From assembly GCA_964639525.1 (NCBI GenBank), contig CAZXDS010000006.1, positions 1 to 35,945 on the forward strand: a stretch of 35,945 nucleotides of DNA. The letters are read 5' to 3'. The notes below the pieces were generated by a model that had not been told where the DNA came from, ran no database searches, and saw only the letters and a program-made list of their open reading frames with translations. The translations under genes were made by a program, and so were the position numbers. Source of the stretch: CAZXDS01 sp964639525. Lineage in GTDB: Bacteria > Bacteroidota > Ignavibacteria > Ignavibacteriales > Melioribacteraceae. Below, piece by piece: positions 16,476 through 23,308 of this stretch (position 1 is the stretch's first letter; the number at the start of each line of letters is the position of its first letter).

Positions 16476-17163
16476 AAACATAAAAATATTGCTTGCTGAG
16501 GATGATATAAATCTCGGTACAATTTTGAAAGAATTTTTACAGATTAAAAATTTTGATGTTTCGCTTGCCAAAGATGGTAAAGCGGCAAAGGAATTATTTA
16601 AATCGGGAATTTTTGATCTTTGCATACTCGATATTATGATGCCGAAGTTAGACGGATTTATGCTTGCAAAAATTATTCGTTCAAAAAACAAAAATATTCC
16701 AATAATTTTTTTAACTGCTAAATCTATGCTTGAAGACAAATTACAAGGCTTTGAAATAGGAGCGGATGATTACATTACCAAACCTTTCAGTACGGAAGAA
16801 TTATTTTTACGAATAAATGCCATTTTTAAAAGAGTGAATTTAAAATCAAAGCAAATAAATAGTGAAACTGCTATTTATAATATCGGCAAATACATTTTTG
16901 ATTATGACAAACGGATTTTGAAAATTAGAAAAAAAGAACACTACCTTACGTCAAAGGAAGCTGAACTTCTGCATCTGTTTTGCATAAACATAAATGATAT
17001 TCTTTCTCGCAGCACGGCATTAGAAGCGATTTGGACAGAGGATAATTATTTTACTTCGCGAAGTATGGATGTTTATATTACAAAGCTTCGAAAATATTTT
17101 AGGGATGATAGTACAATACAAATTATTAATATTCACGGTAAAGGTTTTAAGCTGCTTGCTTAG
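16462..17163 (+). CDS. OmpR/PhoB-family response regulator
   Basis: 233 aa from the ATG at 16462 (tandem ATG at 16465), chosen because the receiver domain begins immediately (KILLAEDD); an open frame continues back to 16387 but that part is the kinase gene read in another frame. Receiver: acidic pocket D14/D15, phospho-acceptor D57 (CILDIMMPKLDG), Thr in FLTAKS, Lys in DDYITKPF. C-terminal winged helix (Trans_reg_C) ending VYITKLRKYF and IHGKGFKLL. It overlaps the kinase stop by 14 nt (or 11 from the second ATG), typical of translational coupling. Targets are not identifiable from sequence. Confidence 0.92.
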   Translation: MMKTENIKILLAEDDINLGTILKEFLQIKNFDVSLAKDGKAAKELFKSGIFDLCILDIMMPKLDGFMLAKIIRSKNKNIPIIFLTAKSMLEDKLQGFEIGADDYITKPFSTEELFLRINAIFKRVNLKSKQINSETAIYNIGKYIFDYDKRILKIRKKEHYLTSKEAELLHLFCININDILSRSTALEAIWTEDNYFTSRSMDVYITKLRKYFRDDSTIQIINIHGKGFKLLA

Positions 17164-17346
17164 AAAACAAAGTGGATATTTTCTCCAATTGAATTTTTAA
17201 ATATTCGAATACCAAAAAAATTTTAATAAATCGCCACAGTTAGATTTGAGTTCCTTAAAACCGTTCTTAAAAGGAATTTAATATTATTTGTAACTTAATA
17301 CTCTATTCATTCGTCAAAAGGATATACAACAAATTATGAGGCAGTT

Positions 17347-18249
17347 ATGTTTATTCGCTATTTTATTAATCTTTTACTTTTAACCGGAATTCTTTTTACA
17401 ACAATCATTTCGGGGAAAGACAATAAACTTCTTTTAGAAAAATCATTTAATGTGTTACAGAATCAGACTCTTACTATTTCAGCGGACGGCGGAGATGTTG
17501 AATTGGTAACTTGGAACAAGAATGAAGTTTTAATACAAATATTCGGGAATAAAAAAGCCAAACGAAATTTTGGTTTTGATTTTTCACAAAATGAAAACGG
17601 CATTAGGTTTGAATCAAATTCGCGGGGACACAATTGGTTCAGTCTTTTTCACTCGATATCTATTTATTATAAAATTTTTGCACCTGAAAAATTTAACGTA
17701 AAGGCAAAAACCTCAGGCGGTGATATTTCTATTTCTACTCTTACCGGAAATATGGAATTAAGAACTTCCGGCGGGGACATAAAAGTTGTAAAAAGTATGG
17801 GGAAAATTTTATCACATACTTCGGGCGGCGATATTAAGATTGTTAATTGCAAAGGAAACACAAATTCGGTTACATCAGGCGGCGACATAGACGGTAAAAA
17901 TGTTACAGGTAACTTCTTTGCAAAAACTTCCGGTGGAGATATATCGGCAAGCATAATCAATGGAAAAGTAGAAACTAAAACATCAGGCGGCGATATAACA
18001 ATTATGGTAGATGGTGAAAACAAAGGCATTTCTGCTTCAACAAGCGGCGGTGATATTTCTGTCCATTTGTCTCCGGCAATAAAAGCAGATATAAATTTGC
18101 ACGCAGTTGGAGGTGATATTAATAATAATTTGGAAAACGTTTCCGTTGAAAAAGCATCATCCTCAAAATTTTACGGTAAATTGAACGGCGGAGGAAATTT
18201 AATTAAATGTAAAACTTTAGGCGGTGATATTGATCTAAAAAATAAGTAA
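17347..18249 (+). CDS. Exported TSGGDI-repeat beta-solenoid protein (DUF4097-like)
   Basis: 300 aa, N-terminal hydrophobic export signal (about 7-22). A central array of TSGGDI motifs starts at residues 122, 140, 158, 177, 194, 212 and 232, i.e. every 17-20 residues. It is preceded by a diverged DGGDVEL and followed by VGGDI and LGGDI. This pattern fits DUF4097-type adhesin-like proteins that form a right-handed beta-helix with about one rung per 18 residues. It sits 183 nt downstream of the kinase/OmpR pair on the same strand and may be regulated by it. Relatives are often near envelope-stress regulators. No catalytic residues are seen; a structural, ligand-binding or scaffolding role in the envelope is an inference. 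Confidence 0.85.
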   Translation: MFIRYFINLLLLTGILFTTIISGKDNKLLLEKSFNVLQNQTLTISADGGDVELVTWNKNEVLIQIFGNKKAKRNFGFDFSQNENGIRFESNSRGHNWFSLFHSISIYYKIFAPEKFNVKAKTSGGDISISTLTGNMELRTSGGDIKVVKSMGKILSHTSGGDIKIVNCKGNTNSVTSGGDIDGKNVTGNFFAKTSGGDISASIINGKVETKTSGGDITIMVDGENKGISASTSGGDISVHLSPAIKADINLHAVGGDINNNLENVSVEKASSSKFYGKLNGGGNLIKCKTLGGDIDLKNK

Positions 18250-18257
18250 ACATATTT

Positions 18258-19586
18258 TTATAATTTTTCCTTATGGTATTTCCGAATATTTTCTTTTACC
18301 AGATTTTTAAATGGAAACATTAAATAAGCGTTAGCCGTTATTCTACCTGTAACATACGCAATTGTTGCAGCTATTACTCCAATAAAGTTTAAGTAATGAA
18401 TAAGAACAAGCAATATTAATAATATCACGGAAACTTCAATGGCTGTTCCAACAGTAATCGGAACGGTATGCCGTGCATTAACGAGAATAGCTCTTTGAAA
18501 TGCAATTAAAAAAGTAAGTGCAGGGAAAATAGCCATAATTTTTATCGGAAGTTTTGAGAAACTTGTCAGTTCAACCGATAATCCTGAAACCGAATGAAAC
18601 CAAATATCAGCAAGCGGTGTGAAGGCAATTAACATTAAAAAAATAGTGGCAATTCCACCTGCAATAACAGCAAAATTTCTTAATGGTTTGTAGCCTTCCC
18701 AATTATCACCGATTAGAGCAATACCAACCTCCTGAAAGGATAAACCGAAACTTCTAAAGACAAAGGTCAATGCCGTAACAACCGGAATTACAGCCAAAGA
18801 TTCTATGGCTTTTTGACTTTGGCTTAAGAAAAAAGTTACCATCGGTTGTGCTGCGAGGGAAATAAACGCTGTTAATGCTAATGGATAGTAAAAATTAATA
18901 ATTCCTGTATAGTTTATACTTCCAATATCACCGTCTTTAAATTTTAATTTTTTTATGGTACTGTGAACCATTATTTTACTCATAATCGCTTCCATTGTAA
19001 CCCCGGCTGCAAGTGCTGCCGCACCAACTTCTACACCGTGAAAACCGGTTAAATTATAAAGAAGCACAGCAGTAGTTCCCATTGTTATCAGTCGTGTAAC
19101 AGTCCCGACTGCTACACGCTTTGTTAAATTATTGGCAATAAGTATTCCGTAATTAAAACGGCGATAACCGATTGCAGCAGGCCACGGCAGCAGCAAAATT
19201 ATTGCTGACCGAGTTAATTGGGCAACATGGTGAGGTAAACCGATTAAATTTTCTACAAAGAAATTAAAAATTAACGGAACTGTTCCAATCAACATTAATA
19301 CTGTTAAAATTACATTTAGTGAATAAGTGAAATTTCTAAGTTTCAAATAAGATTGCCGATTTTTAACCAATGCCGTTGAGGCGGTCATTATCATAATTAT
19401 CGGAGATTCAAACAGCAAAGCTATTGCAAAAGCAACGCCGTATGCGGCAAGATTAAATTTCGGTTCCGCCATTCTTGCAATCACAGCAGCAAGAAAAGGT
19501 CCTTCGAGAGACATCATCAGCCAAGTTGCGGCAAGGGGAATCCAAAATAAAAATATTTTTTTATATGTAAGAGTTTCTTTATTCAA
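18258..19586 (-). CDS. MOP-superfamily (MATE/ANKH-like) membrane transporter
   Basis: 442 aa, almost entirely hydrophobic, with about 12 predicted membrane helices and few charged loops. The layout of two similar halves (YKKIFLFWIPLAATWLMM near the start; NFYYPLALTAFISLAAQPMV near residue 215) fits the MATE/flippase superfamily. The second half is reminiscent of the pyrophosphate/ATP exporter ANKH (compare its FWWPLAL segment). Start is TTG at 19586, with a TATCTTTG box about 27 nt upstream. It stands alone, convergent with the solenoid gene (8-nt gap). Drug efflux, lipid-linked sugar flipping or anion export cannot be distinguished. Confidence 0.7.
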   Translation of the reverse strand: MNKETLTYKKIFLFWIPLAATWLMMSLEGPFLAAVIARMAEPKFNLAAYGVAFAIALLFESPIIMIMTASTALVKNRQSYLKLRNFTYSLNVILTVLMLIGTVPLIFNFFVENLIGLPHHVAQLTRSAIILLLPWPAAIGYRRFNYGILIANNLTKRVAVGTVTRLITMGTTAVLLYNLTGFHGVEVGAAALAAGVTMEAIMSKIMVHSTIKKLKFKDGDIGSINYTGIINFYYPLALTAFISLAAQPMVTFFLSQSQKAIESLAVIPVVTALTFVFRSFGLSFQEVGIALIGDNWEGYKPLRNFAVIAGGIATIFLMLIAFTPLADIWFHSVSGLSVELTSFSKLPIKIMAIFPALTFLIAFQRAILVNARHTVPITVGTAIEVSVILLILLVLIHYLNFIGVIAATIAYVTGRITANAYLMFPFKNLVKENIRKYHKEKL

Positions 19587-19612
19587 AGTATTATTTTTTA
19601 TTTTTGTGTTTA

Positions 19613-19620
19613 CAAAGATA
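19613..19620 (-). promoter_or_regulatory. Candidate -7 box, MOP transporter gene
   Basis: Minus-strand TATCTTTG matches TAnnTTTG. Spacing supports a short leader before the TTG start at 19586. No clear -33 box. Confidence 0.35.
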
Positions 19621-19689
19621 GGATTATCAATTATATAATCGTTTTTTATTTTCTACTTATTAAAACGGGATTCTAAATAATTATTTAAA

Positions 19690-20448
19690 ATGAACAAAGA
19701 CCCAAACCAAAATAACGAATCGTTTATTTCCGGAATATTTAATTATTGCGACAGCTGGTGTGAACGATGTGCTTTTACTTCCAAATGTTTAACTTTTGCT
19801 ATGAAAAAAGAAATGCAAATAAAGGAAGATGGAGAAGATATTGATATCACTGCTTTTTGGAATGTGCTTGAAAATCTACTGGACACAACAATTGATTTTC
19901 TCCACGAAAAATCCGAAGAGTTTGGTGTTGATTTAGATGATGGAGAAGAACCGGATGAAGACTTTGAGGAATATATTGAGGAAAGAAAAATTGAGAGACT
20001 AATTAATTCAAGCACTGATTGTGCAATATCTTCACAAGAATATATTGATTTTGTTGACGAATGGTTCAACAATCTAAATCATAAAACAGAAGAGCTTGGA
20101 AAAATAAATGACGAAGCACTTAAGGAAAAATTCCCACTTAAAATATTTGATTCAATTGATGTAATCCGGTGGTATCAGTATCAGATTTATGTAAAAATCA
20201 TGCGTGCATTATCAGGAAAAAACGAAGATGAATTCGATGATTTTCCGAAAGATTCCGATGGCTCGGCAAAAGTAGCATTAATCGGAATTGATCGCTCAAT
20301 AAGTGCTTGGGGAAATTTGTTAATGAATATTTCGGATGATGATAATTCCATTTTCAAAATATTATTGCATTTGGTAGCTTTGCAGCACGCTGTTGAAGCA
20401 AAATTTCCGGATGCTCGTTATTTTGTTCGTCCAGGGTTTGACGAATAA
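19690..20448 (+). CDS. Conserved-looking protein with N-terminal four-Cys cluster
   Basis: 252 aa, cytoplasmic (no signal or membrane helix). The N-terminus carries C20-x3-C24-x2-C27-x5-C33 (NYCDSWCERCAFTSKC), a compact cluster that could bind zinc or an Fe-S centre. The rest is acidic and helical (GVDLDDGEEPDEDFEEYIEE at about 79-98; later DVIRWYQYQIYVKIMRAL). I do not recognise a named domain, though similar Cys-rich N-termini occur in unannotated Bacteroidota proteins. It is followed 20 nt later by an outer-membrane barrel gene, suggesting co-transcription. Confidence 0.75.
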   Translation: MNKDPNQNNESFISGIFNYCDSWCERCAFTSKCLTFAMKKEMQIKEDGEDIDITAFWNVLENLLDTTIDFLHEKSEEFGVDLDDGEEPDEDFEEYIEERKIERLINSSTDCAISSQEYIDFVDEWFNNLNHKTEELGKINDEALKEKFPLKIFDSIDVIRWYQYQIYVKIMRALSGKNEDEFDDFPKDSDGSAKVALIGIDRSISAWGNLLMNISDDDNSIFKILLHLVALQHAVEAKFPDARYFVRPGFDE

Positions 20449-20468
20449 CCATTTAGGCATATCAAATA

Positions 20469-21554
20469 TTGAAAATATTTTTAATTATATCTTTCGTTAT
20501 CGCATTTGCTGTTCCTTCAAATATAATTGCTGAAGAACCGGATTCTACTTCAAATTCAAACAATAAAATATTTGCATACCCGTATCTATTTTATACTCCG
20601 GAAACGCAATTTGCATTCGGTGCCGGTGGAATATTTTATTTTCGAAGTTCAAAAAATTTTGAAGCACGCCCATCGTCAGTCATTTTTTCCGGCTACTACA
20701 CTACAAACAGGCAATACTATATTGACGTAAAACCGAAAATATATTTTGACAATGAAAGTTATTACTTAAATTCAAAATTTTCTTTTAGCAAACTAGAAGA
20801 AAACTTTTATGGCATTGGCAGTACGGCAAATGAAATTAAACAACCGGAATACTTGAACAAAATTGTTCAAGTGAATTTAGATTTCAGAAAACTTCTAAAC
20901 TACAATTTTCAGCTTGGTATTATTTACGAAGGCGAGTATAGAACAATTACAGACAGAAAAGAAAATCCATTTTTAACCAATAATGTTTTGTTTGGTCTTG
21001 ACGGCGGATTTGTTTCCGGTGTTGGATTTATTATTTGTAATGATTCAAGAGATAATTTGTTCTCTCCAACAAGTGGAATATTTTACGAATTTACTAGTGT
21101 ATATTCCCAAAGTTTTATCGGCAGCAAATATACTTTTAGTAGTCAAAAAATAAACCTACGTAATTATATCCTTTTGTCAGAAAGCACTGTATTGGCAACT
21201 CAAATTTACAGCGAATTTCTTACCGGAACTCCGCCTTTCTACAAACTACCAAGGCTTGGCGGTGCGAATATTATGCGAGGATATTTTCAAGGACGTTTTC
21301 GCGATAAAAACTATTATGCTCTTCAAACTGAATTACGGTTGCACGTTTGGAAAGAAATTGGTGGTACAATATTTATTTCAACGGGTGATGTATCTCCGAG
21401 TTTCAATTCTTTCAAATTGGTTAATGCTAAATATTCATTTGGTTTCGGTTTTCGCTATCGTTTTGATAAAAAAGAAAAGCTTGATGCAAGAGTTGACATG
21501 GGATTTGGCAAAAATACTTCCGGGATTTATTTTGGAATTGAACAGGCTTTTTAA
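20469..21554 (+). CDS. Omp85/BamA-like outer-membrane beta-barrel without POTRA domains
   Basis: 361 aa, TTG start, signal peptide ending near NIIAEE. The mature protein is alternating beta-strand sequence. It has the Omp85 hallmarks DSRDNLFSPTSG and LGGANIMRGYFQGRFRDKN, the latter equivalent to the conserved loop-6 (V)RGY/F motif, and ends in an aromatic residue (EQAF), as outer-membrane proteins do. There is no room for POTRA repeats, so it resembles the bacterial surface-antigen D15 family barrel-only proteins rather than BamA or TamA. Probable operon with the upstream Cys-cluster protein. Role in secretion or lipid handling unknown. Confidence 0.8.
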   Translation: MKIFLIISFVIAFAVPSNIIAEEPDSTSNSNNKIFAYPYLFYTPETQFAFGAGGIFYFRSSKNFEARPSSVIFSGYYTTNRQYYIDVKPKIYFDNESYYLNSKFSFSKLEENFYGIGSTANEIKQPEYLNKIVQVNLDFRKLLNYNFQLGIIYEGEYRTITDRKENPFLTNNVLFGLDGGFVSGVGFIICNDSRDNLFSPTSGIFYEFTSVYSQSFIGSKYTFSSQKINLRNYILLSESTVLATQIYSEFLTGTPPFYKLPRLGGANIMRGYFQGRFRDKNYYALQTELRLHVWKEIGGTIFISTGDVSPSFNSFKLVNAKYSFGFGFRYRFDKKEKLDARVDMGFGKNTSGIYFGIEQAF

Positions 21555-21600
21555 AACCGCATATTCTTAAATCAAAATTTTACTAATCTAAAGATATTCG

Positions 21601-21608
21601 TATTTTTG
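21601..21608 (+). promoter_or_regulatory. Candidate -7 box, queE-queD operon
   Basis: TATTTTTG matches TAnnTTTG and lies 21 nt before the queE ATG. No preQ1-riboswitch-like structure was noticed in the 74-nt leader region. Confidence 0.4.
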
Positions 21609-21628
21609 CCATTCACAATTACAGTTAT

Positions 21629-22267
21629 ATGTTAAAAGTAAACGAAATATTTTATTCGATTCAGGGGGAAGGAAGTTCTGCCGGCTTACCTTGTGTTTTT
21701 GTTCGATTAACCGGATGTAATTTGCGATGCACATACTGCGATACAGAATATGCTTTTTATGAAGGTGATGATAAAACTGTAGAACAAATAATTGAGCAAG
21801 TCAGTTCGTATAACTGTAATCTTGTTGAAATTACAGGCGGCGAACCATTGAGTCAAAACGAAAGTTTGAATTTAATGATAAAACTTTGCGATAAGGGTTT
21901 TGATGTTTTACTGGAAACCGGCGGAAGTTTGCCGATTGACGATGTTGATAAACGAGTGAAAATAATAATGGACTTAAAATGTCCTTCGAGCGGAATGGAG
22001 AAAAAAAATCTTTATTCAAATATTGAATTATTAAAGCACACAGATGAAGTTAAATTTGTTATCGGAAATAAGGAAGACTACGAATGGTCTAAAAAAATGT
22101 TGAGCAAGTATCAGTTGGTAAAGAAGGCAAATATTCTTTTCTCACCGGTTTTTGGAAAGATTAATTATGAAACAATGGTAAATTGGATTTTACAAGATAA
22201 ATTAAAAGTACGGTTTCAACTTCAGATGCACAAATTTATTTGGGACCCTGACAAAAGAGGAGTATGA
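21629..22267 (+). CDS. queE: 7-carboxy-7-deazaguanine synthase (radical SAM)
   Basis: 212 aa radical-SAM enzyme that converts 6-carboxy-tetrahydropterin into 7-carboxy-7-deazaguanine, the third step of preQ0/queuosine synthesis. It begins with the QueE-typical FYSIQGEGSSAG and has the 4Fe-4S ligands C30-x3-C34-x2-C37 (GCNLRCTYCDTE), then the SAM-binding ITGGEPL. Length fits the family. The stop overlaps the start of queD (ATGA), consistent with a two-gene operon supplying consecutive steps. Cytoplasmic. Other queuosine genes (folE, queC, queF, tgt) are not in the window. Confidence 0.95.
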   Translation: MLKVNEIFYSIQGEGSSAGLPCVFVRLTGCNLRCTYCDTEYAFYEGDDKTVEQIIEQVSSYNCNLVEITGGEPLSQNESLNLMIKLCDKGFDVLLETGGSLPIDDVDKRVKIIMDLKCPSSGMEKKNLYSNIELLKHTDEVKFVIGNKEDYEWSKKMLSKYQLVKKANILFSPVFGKINYETMVNWILQDKLKVRFQLQMHKFIWDPDKRGV

Positions 22268-22683
22268 TGAAAATAGCTAAAGATTTCCGTTGGGAAATGG
22301 GACACAGACTACAATGCCACAAAGGGAAGTGCTACAACCTTCATGGACATTCCTACAGCTTAAACGTTGAGTTTGAAGGCAGCATTACTAAAAGCGGCAA
22401 TATGGTAATTGATTATTTTGATGTCAAAGATTTAATCGCTCCTTTGGTTGATGAATTAGACCACACCATTATTGTGTGGGAAGAGGACACTCTTCTTTTG
22501 GAAGCAATGAAAAATCTGAATACAAATATTGTTGTTGTGGATTTTGAAACAACGGCAGAAAATCTTTGCGGCTATTTTTTATCCAAGATTAAAGAAGTAA
22601 AATTGCCTCCAAATATTTCCGGTGTAAAAATACGTGTTTGCGAAACCGAAAATACTTACGCCGAAGAGTCTATTAAAATTTAA
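22264..22683 (+). CDS. queD: 6-carboxy-5,6,7,8-tetrahydropterin synthase
   Basis: 139 aa, PTPS/QueD family, which makes the QueE substrate from dihydroneopterin triphosphate. Zinc ligands H14 (MGHRLQCH), H27 and H29 (NLHGHSY) and the catalytic Cys23 (GKCYNLHGH) are present. C-terminal RVCETENTYAEE carries the Glu that binds the pterin. The ATG at 22264 overlaps the queE TGA; a second ATG follows at once (22267). It converges on the brnA antitoxin gene 11 nt away, without a visible terminator. Confidence 0.95.
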   Translation: MMKIAKDFRWEMGHRLQCHKGKCYNLHGHSYSLNVEFEGSITKSGNMVIDYFDVKDLIAPLVDELDHTIIVWEEDTLLLEAMKNLNTNIVVVDFETTAENLCGYFLSKIKEVKLPPNISGVKIRVCETENTYAEESIKI

Positions 22684-22694
22684 TGAATGATTTT

Positions 22695-22925
22695 TTAAGA
22701 ATAAATAGAGGTATAATTATCAAGTAATTTTCTAATTACTTTTTGATATTGCCCTCCATGTTTTTGAGCTAATTTTTTAAAAAACTCAACACTTGATCTG
22801 CTCAAATTGAGAGTTACTTTTATTGTGTCCTCTTTGAATACTAATTCTTCAGGCTGCGGTAAAAAATCTTTAACCACTTTAATATCCCCAATATTTCCAT
22901 CACTGTATTTTATTTTCCTTTTCAT
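22695..22925 (-). CDS. brnA: BrnA-like antitoxin
   Basis: 76 aa from the ATG at 22925, chosen because AAAGGA lies 8-9 nt upstream. An in-frame start at 22961 would add twelve residues lying over the toxin gene. The C-terminal half (TIKVTLNLSRSSVEFFKKLAQKHGG, then YQKVIRKLLDNY) is a ribbon-helix-helix DNA-binding domain typical of BrnA/CopG antitoxins. It follows and overlaps the toxin gene by 26 nt, the usual toxin-first order of brnTA. It is expected to neutralise BrnT and, with it, bind the palindrome at 23222-23255 to repress the operon. Confidence 0.82.
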   Translation of the reverse strand: MKRKIKYSDGNIGDIKVVKDFLPQPEELVFKEDTIKVTLNLSRSSVEFFKKLAQKHGGQYQKVIRKLLDNYTSIYS

Positions 22926-23202
22926 AAATATTTTTTCCTTTACGCCAATATCCGGCTCCAATAATTCTAATTTTTCTGCTTCTGTATGTGAATCGTACGG
23001 TAACTACCTTATCAGCTATTTTCCCAAAACAATAAAACCTTTCCTCGCTTTGGCTATGTTCCAAATCTTTTGCAATAATTCTCTTTGAATCCGAGAAAAC
23101 ATATTGAGCCTCATCAAAAGAAATGTTATGCTTCTTTTGGTTAAGTTTATTCTTGTTTTCGTCCCATTCAAATGTTACTGCTTTTTCCAAATTATCGCCC
23201 AA
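22900..23202 (-). CDS. brnT: BrnT-family ribonuclease toxin
   Basis: About 100 aa matching the BrnT family, a RelE-like ribonuclease of type II toxin-antitoxin systems. It has FEWDENKNKLNQKKHNISFD at the start of the fold, YVFSDSKRII, an ERFYCFGKIADKVVTVRFTY core and the C-terminal RKIRIIGAGYWRKGKNIYE. The start is uncertain: TTG at 23202, or TTG at 23190 which begins nearer the conserved FEWD. A perfect 13-bp inverted repeat lies 20 nt upstream. Downstream brnA overlaps it. Confidence 0.87.
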   Translation of the reverse strand: MGDNLEKAVTFEWDENKNKLNQKKHNISFDEAQYVFSDSKRIIAKDLEHSQSEERFYCFGKIADKVVTVRFTYRSRKIRIIGAGYWRKGKNIYEKENKIQ

Positions 23203-23221
23203 TTACTATTCAAAATGTACA

Positions 23222-23255
23222 TATTATTATATGGATAATCAACCATATAATAATA
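23222..23255. promoter_or_regulatory. Perfect 13-bp inverted repeat, candidate brnTA operator
   Basis: TATTATTATATGG (23222-23234), 8-nt spacer, CCATATAATAATA (23243-23255). It lies just upstream of brnT on its promoter side. Ribbon-helix-helix antitoxins such as BrnA autoregulate by binding inverted repeats of this kind; the assignment here is by position. Confidence 0.6.
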
Positions 23256-23308
23256 AATTTGATTTTCGTAACCGTGGAGAGTGGCGTAAAAAAAATATGA
23301 TAAAACTA

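Noticed and set aside
17667..18029. 120-aa minus-strand ORF with repeated SPPEV
   Set aside because: Reverse reading of the TSGGDI repeats, so its periodicity is a by-product.
22926..22961. Longer start for the BrnA antitoxin
   Set aside because: The extra residues are toxin-gene sequence in another frame; the ATG at 22925 has a good ribosome-binding site and fits the family.
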